NCBI RefSeq assembly: GCF_016786355.1
Contig: NZ_JADWYX010000032.1
Coordinates: 26,746 to 90,745 of the forward strand
Reading direction: 5' to 3'
From: Frankia sp. AgB1.9
GTDB lineage: Bacteria; Actinomycetota; Actinomycetes; Frankiales; Frankiaceae
Length of the DNA: 64,000 nucleotides
Shown in pieces: positions 20,600 through 29,560 of the stretch (position 1 is its first letter; each line of letters starts with the position of its first letter). The notes below the pieces were generated by a model that saw only the letters and a program-made list of their open reading frames with translations, was not told the DNA's origin and searched no databases. Both the position numbers and the translations under genes were made by a program.

Positions 20600-22681
20600 G
20601 TGCGCCCGCACGGAACTCCAGGGACCACGGAGCCGACGATCAGCGAGCGCACGGACACAGCGAACCCGACGGACGACGTCATCGACGCGCCACCCGCCAC
20701 CACGATGCCGGCCGACTTCGGGCCGAGGACGGCCGACGCCGACGGCGGCACGTCCGCACCCGGCCCGTTGCCCGCCTACTTGGGCGACGAACCACAGGCG
20801 GACCCCGCCGACGGCGGCCCCGGCCCGGCTACGGGCAGACCGGACCGGCCGCTGGCCCGCCCGGCGCGGGCCATCTGGCGGCGGGTCCGGCGGGTGCCCA
20901 CGGTCGTGCTGGTGATCACCGCGCTGCACCTGGCCCTGCTGGCCACGTACTCGGTGGCGTACCCGACGTGGACCGGCTACGACGAGGCCCAGCACGTGGA
21001 CATGGTCTACGGGCTGCTGCACGGCGACGGCTGGCCGGCGCCGGGCAACAAGATGATCTCCAAGGGTGTCGCCGCGACGTCGGACGCCTTCGACCGGGGC
21101 GCCTACGCGGACATGTTCCAGTCCGGCGGAAAGAAGCGCGGATCGCCGTCGTTCGCCGAGATCACCCCGACGCCTCGGGACCAACGCGGCTCGTTCGACG
21201 CGCTCGGCGGACCGGGCCCGGTCACCGACGGCCGGCTGTCCAACCAGATGGTGCAGCACCCGCCGATGGTGTACGCGCTCGGCGCCGCGGTGCTCGGGGC
21301 GCTGCCCGCGAGCAACTGGGCCTACGACCAGCAGGTCTACGTTCTGCGGCTGCTGAACATCCTGCTGGTCGCGCCGCTGCCGCTGCTGGCGTGGGCGACG
21401 GCACGCCGGCTGCGGCTGTCCGAGGCGGTGGCCCGGGGCGCGGCGGTGCTGCCGCTCGCGGTGCCCGGGTTCGACCGGGTCGGGGCGACGTTCAACAACG
21501 ACGGCGTGCTGATACTCACCACGGGTGTGCTGACGTTCGTGCTGGCCGGCGTGCTGCGCGGCGACCGGCGGATGCGTACCGCGGTCTGGGCAGGGGTGTG
21601 GCTCGCGCTCACTTTCCTGTCGAAGGGCTTGGCGCTGCTGCTGCCGCTGATGGTCGTCGCCGCCTACCTCGTGGGCTGGTGGCACAGCCGGCCGAGACCG
21701 GCCACCGACGTGCCGGCCACCGACGCCCAGGCCACCGCAGTGCCGGCCGCCCGAGGCGGGCGGGCGCGGGCCCTGGTCGGCTCGCTGCCGTGGGGGCCCA
21801 CGATCGTGGCCCTCGCCGTCGGCCTCGGGCTCGGCGGCTGGTGGTGGGTCCGCAACTACGTCCTCTACGGCGCCGTTCAGCCGAACGGCTGGGACGCTGA
21901 TCCGCCGCGCAGGGAGTCACTGCTGTTGCCGGACTCGTTCTGGACCTGGCTCTGGTACTTCATCAGGACGATGATCAGCCGGTTCTGGGGCGGCCTCGGG
22001 ATGTTCGAGCCCCCGCAGCTGACCCCGGTGGCGATCGTGGCGGCGACGGTGATCGTCGGCGTCGTCGCGGTCGCGTGCCTGGTGAGCGGGCTTGGCCAGG
22101 TGTCCCGGCGGACGTGGCTGGACCGGCTGGCCCGAGCGGCCATCCCGGTGGTGCTGCTGCTACCGGTCGCCTTCGCCTACGTGACGGTCGCCCAGCGCAG
22201 CTGGGCCGAGTATGAGCTGTACACCCGCGGCATCGCCGTCCAGGGGCGGTACCTCTATCTGGGTCTCGTCGGCGCCGGTGTGGTCATCGCCGCCGGGCTC
22301 GCCCGGCTGCTCGGCCGCCGGGACCGGTGGACACCGGTCGTCATGCTCGTCGGGGCGCTGCTCATGCAGGCGTTCGCGCTGCTGGCGATCTGCAGCTACT
22401 ACTGGCTGGGCCGCGGCGTGCGCTTCACCCCGGCCCGGGTGCCCGACGTGGTGGCCGCGATCGCCCGCTGGGCGCCGTTCCCGTCCGGGGTGACGTTCGC
22501 GATCCTCGCTGTGACGGTGACGTTCGCGCTGGTCTCACTGGCCTACGTCGGACGCTCGGCGCTGCGGGAACGGCCGTCGGCGCCGACGACACCGCCGGCC
22601 GTCGCCGGTGGCCGCCAAATGCCGCAGCCGGCCACCGGCGTCACCGGGCCGCGGCCAGAGCCCGCTCCGCTCACCGCCTAG
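20600..22681 (+). CDS. Large multi-pass membrane protein, GT-C / DUF2142-like
   Basis: 693-residue membrane protein with a disordered ~95-residue N-terminus and about 11 helices. The first outer loop contains YPTWTGYDEAQHVDMVY; the DEAQH motif matches the protein at 7831-9942, and QHPPMVYALGA corresponds to that protein's NHPPLFY segment. These features suggest a lipid-linked-sugar-dependent glycosyltransferase or related envelope protein. GTG 20600 is the longest start; ATG 20705 is a reasonable alternative because the first ~35 residues look non-conserved. The 267-bp upstream region, shared with the divergent rfbD, holds both promoters. Location beside rfbD and three LCP genes supports an envelope polysaccharide role. 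Confidence 0.78.
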   Translation: MRPHGTPGTTEPTISERTDTANPTDDVIDAPPATTMPADFGPRTADADGGTSAPGPLPAYLGDEPQADPADGGPGPATGRPDRPLARPARAIWRRVRRVPTVVLVITALHLALLATYSVAYPTWTGYDEAQHVDMVYGLLHGDGWPAPGNKMISKGVAATSDAFDRGAYADMFQSGGKKRGSPSFAEITPTPRDQRGSFDALGGPGPVTDGRLSNQMVQHPPMVYALGAAVLGALPASNWAYDQQVYVLRLLNILLVAPLPLLAWATARRLRLSEAVARGAAVLPLAVPGFDRVGATFNNDGVLILTTGVLTFVLAGVLRGDRRMRTAVWAGVWLALTFLSKGLALLLPLMVVAAYLVGWWHSRPRPATDVPATDAQATAVPAARGGRARALVGSLPWGPTIVALAVGLGLGGWWWVRNYVLYGAVQPNGWDADPPRRESLLLPDSFWTWLWYFIRTMISRFWGGLGMFEPPQLTPVAIVAATVIVGVVAVACLVSGLGQVSRRTWLDRLARAAIPVVLLLPVAFAYVTVAQRSWAEYELYTRGIAVQGRYLYLGLVGAGVVIAAGLARLLGRRDRWTPVVMLVGALLMQAFALLAICSYYWLGRGVRFTPARVPDVVAAIARWAPFPSGVTFAILAVTVTFALVSLAYVGRSALRERPSAPTTPPAVAGGRQMPQPATGVTGPRPEPAPLTA

Positions 22682-22704
22682 GTCCCGCCCGCCCTCTCTC
22701 GAGC

Positions 22705-22828
22705 CTCACAGCATCCCGGGTTCACTCCGTCGCTTCACGGGCTCCGCGGCCGCCTTCGTCCCTCAGGCGACCACTCCGCCCGCTTACTCCCGCGCTCACA
22801 GCATCCCGGGTTCACTCCGTCGCTTCAC
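22705..22828 (+). repeat. 34-bp perfect direct repeat, copies 90 bp apart
   Basis: Copies at 22705-22738 and 22795-22828 are identical over 34 bases, starting CTCACAGCATCCCGGG and ending GTCGCTTCAC. They lie in the 278-bp gap before the LCP gene at 22960. The 56 bp between them do not resemble the repeat. Confidence 0.9.
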
Positions 22829-22959
22829 AGGCAAGAACATCTACGCACGGGTGTCGGGTACGCGCGGCTACGAGCGGGTACCTTGAGTGTCGACATGACT
22901 TCGGAGGGCAACAATCCTGCCGGTCGAATATCCGCGCAGGAGCGGGAGGTGCTCAGACG

Positions 22960-24495
22960 GTGACAGAAGCACCGCCAAAGCCTCTGGTCTCCACCCCGGC
23001 GCTGCCTGCGGAACTCGACCCCCACGGCTCGCGGCCCGGTCGAGGCAGAGCCAGGGGCACAGCGGGCCGCACGCTGGTGATCATCGCCGCGACGCTGTCC
23101 GCCCTCGTCTTCGTGGTCTCCGTCGGCGGCTACACCGTGTACCGGTACTTCGACGGCCAGATCGCCCGCATCAAGCTGAACCTGGGTACTGACCGACCGG
23201 CGGCCGGCGTCGGCGGAGCCGTCAACTTCCTCATCGTCGGCTCTGACAGCAGGGCCGGGACCGGCACCGAGTTCGAGAGCGAGGGCGCCGTCGACGGCGA
23301 GCGCTCGGACACGACGATCGTCGCCCACCTCGCTCCGGACGGGACGACGACGCTGGTCTCCTTCCCGCGGGACACGCTCGTCGCGATCCCGGGCCACGGC
23401 AAGGGCAAGCTGAACTCGGCGATCACCACCGGCGGCCCGTCCCTGCTGATCAGGACCATCGAACGGCTGACCCAGCTGCGGATCGACCACTATGTCCAGG
23501 TCGACCTCGCCGGCTTCCGCCAGATCACCGACGCGATCGGTGGGGTGACGGTCTGCGTGCGCGCCCTGCCCGACGGCAGTACGGCCAACCTGCGCGACCC
23601 GTGGTCGCAGTGGCACGGGGTCGTCGGAGCCAACCATCTCAACGGTGAGCGGGCACTGGCGTTCGTCCGCGAGCGCCACGGCCTGCCGGACGGCGACTTC
23701 GACCGGATCCGTCGTCAGCAGCAGTTCATCAGCGCGGTGTTCGCGAAGGCCACCAGCACCGGCGTGCTCACCAACCCGGTGAAGCTGGAGTCGCTGCTGC
23801 AGGCCGCGTTCGGCTCGCTGACGGTCGACGACTCGACGACGATCGACGACCTGCAGAAGCTCGCGACCCGGATGCACGGGCTGCGGCCCGACCAGCTGCG
23901 GTTCGAGACGATTCCGGTCCGGCCGCCGACACCCGCGGAGGGAGCCAACGCGCTCGGCGAGCTCCCCGTCTACGGCTCGGTGCAGATCTACGACCAGCGG
24001 ACCCTGGACGCCTTCCTGGCCCCGCTGCGGGGCATCCCGAGCCCGGCCAGCACCGAGCCAGCCGCGACCGGTGGTCAGGGCATCAGCGCGGGCCCGGTCT
24101 CACCACGGTCGGACTTCAAGGTGGACGTCTTCAACGCGACCGGCCTCGAAGGGACCGCGGGCCGCACGGCCAGCTCGCTGGCGACCGCCGGCTTCGTCGT
24201 CGGTGCCGCGCAGACCTGGTCTGGCAAGGCGCCCGCGACCACCCAGGTCCGCTACCCGCCCGGCGACGAGGCCGACGCCCGCGCGCTCGGGGCGGTCGTG
24301 CCCGGCGCCAGCTTCTCCGTCGACCCGACGCTGACCAGCGGCACCGTCTCGCTGGTCCTCGGCGAGGGCTTCAACGGCGTCAGCGACGTGACCACGTCGG
24401 CGGCCAGCCCGACCGGCGGCGCCGCGCAGTCCGCCCCGGCCCGCCCGGCCCCGGCCACCACCGCCGCCCAGCTCACCGGCGGCTGCACCTACTAA
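22960..24495 (+). CDS. LytR-CpsA-Psr (LCP) family phosphotransferase 1 with LytR_C domain
   Basis: 511-residue membrane-anchored enzyme. LCP proteins move polyprenyl-linked glycopolymers onto peptidoglycan. One N-terminal helix (about 37-60) is followed by the LCP catalytic domain: NFLIVGSDSRAG, RSDTTIVAHL, TLVSFPRDTL and ALAFVRERHGLPDGDFDRI with RRQQQF, covering the conserved Arg/Asp residues for polyprenyl-phosphate and Mg binding. A LytR_C domain (DFKVDVFNATG to VSLVLGEGF) closes the protein. GTG 22960 with GGGAGG upstream is chosen; the longer frame overlaps the previous gene. It converges with LCP 2, stops being three bases apart. One of three LCP genes in a row. Confidence 0.93.
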   Translation: MTEAPPKPLVSTPALPAELDPHGSRPGRGRARGTAGRTLVIIAATLSALVFVVSVGGYTVYRYFDGQIARIKLNLGTDRPAAGVGGAVNFLIVGSDSRAGTGTEFESEGAVDGERSDTTIVAHLAPDGTTTLVSFPRDTLVAIPGHGKGKLNSAITTGGPSLLIRTIERLTQLRIDHYVQVDLAGFRQITDAIGGVTVCVRALPDGSTANLRDPWSQWHGVVGANHLNGERALAFVRERHGLPDGDFDRIRRQQQFISAVFAKATSTGVLTNPVKLESLLQAAFGSLTVDDSTTIDDLQKLATRMHGLRPDQLRFETIPVRPPTPAEGANALGELPVYGSVQIYDQRTLDAFLAPLRGIPSPASTEPAATGGQGISAGPVSPRSDFKVDVFNATGLEGTAGRTASSLATAGFVVGAAQTWSGKAPATTQVRYPPGDEADARALGAVVPGASFSVDPTLTSGTVSLVLGEGFNGVSDVTTSAASPTGGAAQSAPARPAPATTAAQLTGGCTY

Positions 24496-24498
24496 CTG

Positions 24499-26055
24499 TT
24501 AAATGGTGCAGTTCGGCGGCGCTGGCGGGCCCTGCGGGGCCTGGGTCGTCGGGGCGGCGGCGGGGGTGGTGCCGCTGCCCGCGGCAGTCGGGGTGACCAC
24601 TCCGGTGTACTGCGCGCCGAGGATCAGGTGGATGCCCTTGACGGACGCGTCCAGCCGGGCGATCGAGCCGGGAACCGCGGCCTGCACGGTCCACGCGGCC
24701 TGCTGCTGACCGGTGCCGTAGATCACCCGCGAGGTGGTGTAGGTGAGCGCGTCGGCGTTGCCCGCGGTCGTCGCCTGGAAGCCCTTGCCCACGAGCGCGG
24801 TCGTCACCTTGGACGCGAGACCCTTGGTCATCGACCCGTTGTAGACGGCGACGCTGACCTGCGCGGGCGGGACGGTGACGGGGCCGGGGGTCGCTCCCGG
24901 GTCGGGCGTCGAGGGCGCGGCCGTGTCGTCGAGGGTGACGCCGACGACGTGGCCGCCGAGCGGGACGACGATCCTGGCGAGGTCGACCGGGTTGTAGATC
25001 TGCACCGCGCCGAACGGGGCGAGCGTCCCGTCCTTGGGGTTGCCACCCTCGGCGACGGTCGGCGGGTGCGTCGGCAGGGTCTCCACGTGCATGGAGCCCG
25101 ACGCCACGCCCTTCATCGACAGGGCCAGGCCCTTGAGGTCGGTGATGCTGGTGTTGTCGTCGAGGGTCAGCGCCGAGGTCGCCGCCGAGATCAACGACTC
25201 CAGCTTGATCGGGTTCGTCAGGATGTCACTGCTGGAGGCCTTGCGGAACACCGCGCCCATGAACTGCTGCTGGCGGTGGATCCGGTCCAGGTCGCCCTGC
25301 GTGGACAGCCCGTGGCGCTGGCGGACGAAGGCGAGCGCCTGGTCGCCGTTCACGTGGACGGTTCCGGGGCCGCCGAGCCAGCCGCTCATCGGGTCGTTCG
25401 TGTTGGTGCTGTACTTGTGATCCTCTTCGACGTACTCCCGGAAGCTCGACGGCAGCACGCAGACGTCGACGCCACCGATCGCGTTGGTGATCTGCTTGAA
25501 GCCCGCGAGGTCCATCGACACGTAGTGGTCGACCCGCATCCCGGTCAGGCCCTCGACCAGGCTCACCAGCAGGGTGGGCCCGCCGTCGGAGATCGCCGAG
25601 TTGAACTTGTCCCGGTGCGCCGCGTGGTGCTTGCCCTTCCCGTCGGTGTACGCCGGGATCGTGACGAGGGTGTCGCGCGGGAACGAGACCATCGTCGTGG
25701 ACCCGTCCTTGGCCAGGTGGATCAGGATCGTCGAGTCCGACCGCTGGCCGAGCACCTGGGAGCCGCCGTACGCGTCGCCGGAGCCGGCCCGGCTGTCCGT
25801 GCCGACGAGCAGGTAGTTCGACACCCCGAACGTCTTGTCCGGCCGGTTGCCGCCCAGGTTCAGCGAGATGTGGTGCACGTTGCCGTTGGCGTAGGTGTAC
25901 TGGGCCCAGCCGCCGACGCTGATCAGCAGCACGACGACCGAGACGAAGCCCAGCAGGATCCGCAGCGCCCGCCGGCCACCACCGCGTTCGCGCCGGCCTT
26001 GGCCGCCGTCCTCCCTGGGGCTGAGATGGGGCGGAAGCGTTGTCGGGTAGGACAC
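24499..26055 (-). CDS. LCP family phosphotransferase 2 with LytR_C domain
   Basis: 518-residue LCP protein on the opposite strand. Basic cytoplasmic tail, one helix (about 31-53), then the catalytic domain with NYLLVGTDSRAG, RSDSTILIHL, TMVSFPRDTL and ALAFVRQRHGLSTQGDLDRI plus HRQQQF. The LytR_C part (VSVAVYNGS to LILGAQYTGV) follows after a Pro/Thr linker. Compared with the other two it has a longer insert around EEDHKYSTNTNDP in the lipid-pocket region, hinting at a different polymer substrate. GTG 26055 is preceded by a GGGGA element. It diverges from LCP 3 over a 656-bp control region. Confidence 0.93.
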   Translation of the reverse strand: MSYPTTLPPHLSPREDGGQGRRERGGGRRALRILLGFVSVVVLLISVGGWAQYTYANGNVHHISLNLGGNRPDKTFGVSNYLLVGTDSRAGSGDAYGGSQVLGQRSDSTILIHLAKDGSTTMVSFPRDTLVTIPAYTDGKGKHHAAHRDKFNSAISDGGPTLLVSLVEGLTGMRVDHYVSMDLAGFKQITNAIGGVDVCVLPSSFREYVEEDHKYSTNTNDPMSGWLGGPGTVHVNGDQALAFVRQRHGLSTQGDLDRIHRQQQFMGAVFRKASSSDILTNPIKLESLISAATSALTLDDNTSITDLKGLALSMKGVASGSMHVETLPTHPPTVAEGGNPKDGTLAPFGAVQIYNPVDLARIVVPLGGHVVGVTLDDTAAPSTPDPGATPGPVTVPPAQVSVAVYNGSMTKGLASKVTTALVGKGFQATTAGNADALTYTTSRVIYGTGQQQAAWTVQAAVPGSIARLDASVKGIHLILGAQYTGVVTPTAAGSGTTPAAAPTTQAPQGPPAPPNCTI

Positions 26056-26711
26056 GTCCCCGGTCTCCCCTCTCGGGCGCTACTGGGCAGAAAATGATGA
26101 TAAGTGCTGACGTTCGGGTGATGCGTCACGGCGTGGGCCGAGGCTGACGCAATCGGTGCAGCGGCGGTGACACTCGCGTGGTCCTGGCCGCTACCACCGC
26201 CCAGAACCTCTATACACACCGCAAACACATGATTGCGACTATCCGTCGGGCAACCGACCAGACGGTAACAACAGGACCTGTGAACGGAACGGCGGGCCGG
26301 TCGCCGCACTCCCCCGACGGCCGGCGCGGCGGCCTCGGACGCCAAACCGACCGGCCCGGGGCCGTACCCCGTCTGCCCGGGATGACCTGCGAACACGTGC
26401 CCCCGGGCGGGGGTGGTGTAGGGCGGATTCCACCGGGGCGTCAACGACGTGACGTTGGGTACCAACAACGGGGCATGCGTCTGTTGTGACGAGGCTTGCG
26501 GCGCCGGGCGACAACGTCCAACCAGCGCGGAGCGTCCTAGACGGTGAGATCCAGACTGGGCGCGGGTTTCCGCGCGCATCCGCCCCGTGGGGAACGCGAC
26601 GGCGGCGCCCGACAATCTCGATCAACGGAGATCGACGCGACGATCTCGGCGAGCCCAGCTGGTTGAGGGCCGCGCCGAGCGGACGACCCGCCAAGGAGGG
26701 CCGAACCGCCG
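26056..26711. promoter_or_regulatory. Long divergent control region between LCP genes 2 and 3
   Basis: 656 bp with no credible gene. The half nearest LCP 2 is lower in GC and includes TATACA and TAACAACA words near 26212-26276, so its promoter probably lies there. Near 26445-26466 there is the inverted pair CAACG..CGTTG overlapping GTTGGGTACCAAC (5-bp arms, 3-bp centre), a possible regulator site. AAGGAGG at 26692-26698 is the ribosome site of LCP 3. Such length for two envelope genes suggests complex control, but no individual site is proven. Confidence 0.45.
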
Positions 26712-28289
26712 GTGAGCAATACAGCGACGACATTTCGGCCGCACCCGGGCCAGCCATCTCGGCCACACCCGGGCAATTCACCCCGGCCAACCGACCGCCT
26801 GCCTCCGGAGCTCAGTCCCCGGAACCCGCGCAGGCGCCGGTCGGGGTTGCGACGGCTCTCGCTGGTCGGTTGCGCGCTGCTGTCCGTCCTGGTGCTCGCG
26901 GTCAGTGCCGGCGGCTGGTTCCTCTACAACCAGTTCAGCAGCAAGGTCACGCACGACTCGAGCTGGCACCCGGCCGGCAACCGCCCGGCCGAGGTCGCCG
27001 GCGACGAGAACATCCTGCTGCTCGGCGACGACAGCCGGGACGGCACCGGCAACGAGTACGGCGGCAAGCAGGTCGAGGGCATCCGGTCGGACACGACGAT
27101 CATCGCCCACTTCGACAAGAACGGCACCGCGACGCTGCTGTCGTTCCCGCGCGACGAGCTGATCCCGGTGGTCCCCAAGGTCAAGGGCACGCCCGCCGAC
27201 GGCAAGGACAAGCTGACCAACATCCTCACCTACGCGGGTGTGTCCGGCCTGACCTCGACGCTGGAGAGCCTGACCAGCCTGCACATCGACCACTACGTCG
27301 TCATCGACCTCGCCGGCTTCAAGCAGGTCGTGGATGCCGTCCACGGCGTCACGGTCTGTGTCACTACAATGCCGGATGGCAGTACGACCAACCTGAACGA
27401 CAACTATTCGCAGTGGCACGGTCACCTAGGGGAGAACACGCTGAACGGTGACCAGGCGCTCGCCTTCGTCCGGACCCGCCACGCGCTGGGTGACGAACGG
27501 CTCCGGATTCTGCGCCAGCAGCAGTTCCTCTCCAAGCTGCTCGCCAAGACCACGACCGCCGGCACGCTGACCAACCCGGTGACCGTCACGCAGATGCTCG
27601 GCGCCGTCGGCGGCGCGCTGACCACCGACAGCGGCCTGAACCTGGTCGAGCTCGCCGACCGCGCCAGCAAGCTGGGCTCCGGCAAGGTCAGGTTCATCAC
27701 CATCCCGACGCACGTGCCGCTGCCCAGCGAGGGCGCGAGCGATGACCAGGGCGCGATGGGCTATCACGGTGACGTGCTGCTGGTGAACTCCGACGAGATG
27801 CAGCAGATCCTCGCCCCGCTGCGCCCGGCGCCGCCGCAGAGCGCGGCCCTCGCGTCGGCGCCGGCGGTCCCGCCCAGCCAGGTGACGGTCGCGCGGATCG
27901 TGAACGCGTCCGGCCGCAACGGCCTGGCCGGTGAGACGAGGACCGGCCTGACCGCGCTCGGCTTCGGCGGCCTGATGACCGCCAGCACCGCCGCCACGAG
28001 CCAGGCCGCGACCGAGGTCCGCTACCCGCCGGGCCAGGAGGGCGCCGCCAAGGCGCTCGTGGCGAAGATCCCCGGCTCGCGGGCCGTCGCGGACGCGGCG
28101 CTCTCCACGACCGGCGTCACGATCGTCGTCGGTTCGTCGTTCACCGGCGTCACCGCCGCGTCGACGGCGGCCGGCACGACCGGAGCGACCGCCCCCGGTG
28201 CCACGGCGGGCGGCCCGGCGGCCGTCGCCCCCACCACCGCGGCGCCGGGCACCGGCGGTGTCCCGGCCAACACCGCGTGCACGCCGTGA
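26712..28289 (+). CDS. LCP family phosphotransferase 3 with LytR_C domain
   Basis: 525-residue LCP protein: Pro/Arg-rich tail, helix at about 48-70, catalytic domain with NILLLGDDSRDG, RSDTTIIAHF, TLLSFPRDEL and ALAFVRTRHALGDERLRI followed by LRQQQFL. The usual G-D-x-D-R of the last motif is altered to GDERLRI, and the FPRDT motif to FPRDE, so the active site differs slightly from LCP 1 and 2. A LytR_C domain (VARIVNASGRNG to IVVGSSFTGV) and an Ala/Thr/Gly-rich tail end the protein. GTG 26712 follows AAGGAGG. The stop overlaps the start of the TIGR03089 gene, as in mycobacteria, where a single LCP gene precedes the TIGR03089 homolog. Confidence 0.93.
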   Translation: MSNTATTFRPHPGQPSRPHPGNSPRPTDRLPPELSPRNPRRRRSGLRRLSLVGCALLSVLVLAVSAGGWFLYNQFSSKVTHDSSWHPAGNRPAEVAGDENILLLGDDSRDGTGNEYGGKQVEGIRSDTTIIAHFDKNGTATLLSFPRDELIPVVPKVKGTPADGKDKLTNILTYAGVSGLTSTLESLTSLHIDHYVVIDLAGFKQVVDAVHGVTVCVTTMPDGSTTNLNDNYSQWHGHLGENTLNGDQALAFVRTRHALGDERLRILRQQQFLSKLLAKTTTAGTLTNPVTVTQMLGAVGGALTTDSGLNLVELADRASKLGSGKVRFITIPTHVPLPSEGASDDQGAMGYHGDVLLVNSDEMQQILAPLRPAPPQSAALASAPAVPPSQVTVARIVNASGRNGLAGETRTGLTALGFGGLMTASTAATSQAATEVRYPPGQEGAAKALVAKIPGSRAVADAALSTTGVTIVVGSSFTGVTAASTAAGTTGATAPGATAGGPAAVAPTTAAPGTGGVPANTACTP

Positions 28290-29203
28290 CGGACGGCGCT
28301 CCCCGCCTGACGCCGGTCCTCACGCTTCTCGGCCTCGACGGGCCGGTCGCCGGTCGCCCGGCCTATCCCGGGGTGGCGGCGGCGCTGGCGGCCCGGCTGC
28401 GCGCCGACGGGGCGAGCCCGCTGGTGACGTTCTACGACGACGCGACCGGCGAACGGGTCGAGCTGTCCGGGATCACGCTGGACAACTGGGTGGCGAAGAC
28501 GGCGAACCTGCTGGTGGACACACTCGGCCTCGCCCCGGGCGACCGGGTCGGCGTGGATCTGCCTGCGCACTGGCTGACCGTCGTGATCCTGCTGGCCGCC
28601 TGGTCCGCCGGCTGCGAGGTGCTCGTCGCCCTCGGGCCGGAGCAGGAGGGTGGCGAGCAGGAGGGTGGCGCCGAGGACGACCCCGACGACGAGGCGACCG
28701 GCGACGTCCAGGCGCTGTTCGTCGCGGAGAGCCGGGTGGACGCGGCACTCGGGCTGGGCGCGGACGAGGTCGTCGCGCTGTCGCTGCGGCCGTTCGGCGC
28801 CCGGATGGCGCACCCGGTCGCCGGCGTGCTCGACTTCGCCGCCGAGGTGCCAGCCCACGGCGACCGGTTCGCGGCGCCTGCGCCACCGGCCGACCAGGCC
28901 GCGCTGCTGGCTCGGGCCGGCGAGGTCGCGGCGGCGGCCGGGATCGGCGCGGGTGACCGGGTGCTGTCCACCGCCGGCCCGGCGAGCGCGGAGGGCCTGC
29001 TGGGCAGCGTGCTCGCGCCACTGGTGGCCGGGGCCTCGGTGGTGCTGTGCCGCCATCTGGACGCCAACCTGGACGACGCGGCGCTCGCCCGGCGGATCAC
29101 CCAGGAGAAGGTGACCATGGTCTGCGGAACCGTCCGTTCCGTGCCGGTGGGCGTCCGACAGCTCCGGCTGCCGGACGCGGCCCGGCCCTCGCCGACGGAC
29201 TGA
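28286..29203 (+). CDS. TIGR03089-family protein (half AMP-binding enzyme)
   Basis: 305-residue protein restricted to actinobacteria as far as I know. It resembles the N-terminal part of acyl-CoA-synthetase/adenylate-forming enzymes: TFYDDATGERVELSG, TLDNWVAKTANLLVD and GDRVGVDLPAHW match the first subdomain, and VLSTAGPASAEGLLGSVLAPL matches the region after the phosphate loop. The C-terminal catalytic domain, with its Lys, is missing. GTG 28286 gives a 4-bp GTGA overlap with the LCP 3 stop; GTG 28277 is an alternative. Translational coupling to an LCP gene suggests an envelope-related role, but activity is unknown. An EQEGG duplication (28640-28669) lies in its middle loop. Confidence 0.85.
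   Translation: MTDGAPRLTPVLTLLGLDGPVAGRPAYPGVAAALAARLRADGASPLVTFYDDATGERVELSGITLDNWVAKTANLLVDTLGLAPGDRVGVDLPAHWLTVVILLAAWSAGCEVLVALGPEQEGGEQEGGAEDDPDDEATGDVQALFVAESRVDAALGLGADEVVALSLRPFGARMAHPVAGVLDFAAEVPAHGDRFAAPAPPADQAALLARAGEVAAAAGIGAGDRVLSTAGPASAEGLLGSVLAPLVAGASVVLCRHLDANLDDAALARRITQEKVTMVCGTVRSVPVGVRQLRLPDAARPSPTD
28640..28669 (+). repeat. 2 x 15-bp perfect tandem repeat in the TIGR03089 gene
   Basis: The unit GAGCAGGAGGGTGGC occurs twice in tandem and in frame, encoding EQEGG twice. Confidence 0.88.
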
Positions 29204-29560
29204 CCCGGCCCGGCTTCTCGTCGACGGACTGAGGCGAGCGGGACCTACGAGCAGGTGCGCGGCCGCCTCAGTCGGGTACTCCACAGCGTGACAACTGGAC
29301 AGACGGCGGGGCCCGGATTCTCCCGGTTCGCGCCAGGGATCCCCCGATCCGGCGAACGGTGCCGCAACGCGCGGTTGCCGTCCGTGGACGGCTCGGCGGA
29401 CGGCGGCGACCGGCCGCCCCCGGGGCCCCGAGCCCAGTTACGGTCGATAAGGGCCGGTATCGGCCCACGCTGGCGGCCGGCACGGGCGCACCGACCGGGC
29501 GTGGCAGGCTACAGGGCGGCTGACCCAGATGGCAGCCGAGGCGGAAAGGCGGCGACAAGC
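29204..29560 (+). promoter_or_regulatory. Gap upstream of UDP-glucose dehydrogenase
   Basis: 357 bp without a supported gene. The stop region of the preceding gene is partly repeated: CGACGGACTGA occurs at 29193-29203 and again at 29222-29232. Nearer the dehydrogenase, GGTCGATAAGGGCCGG and GGCAGGCTACAGGG are the only lower-GC words and may include the promoter. GGAAAGG at 29542-29548 is a plausible ribosome site. Confidence 0.35.

Noticed and set aside
22720..22735. GGTTCACTCC, resembling a tRNA T-arm, in the 34-bp repeats
   Set aside because: No acceptor, D or anticodon stem can be drawn around it, and it occurs twice as part of a simple direct repeat.
22795..22828. 34-bp repeat pair as a CRISPR array
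   Set aside because: Only two copies, no further spaced repeats and no cas gene in the window.
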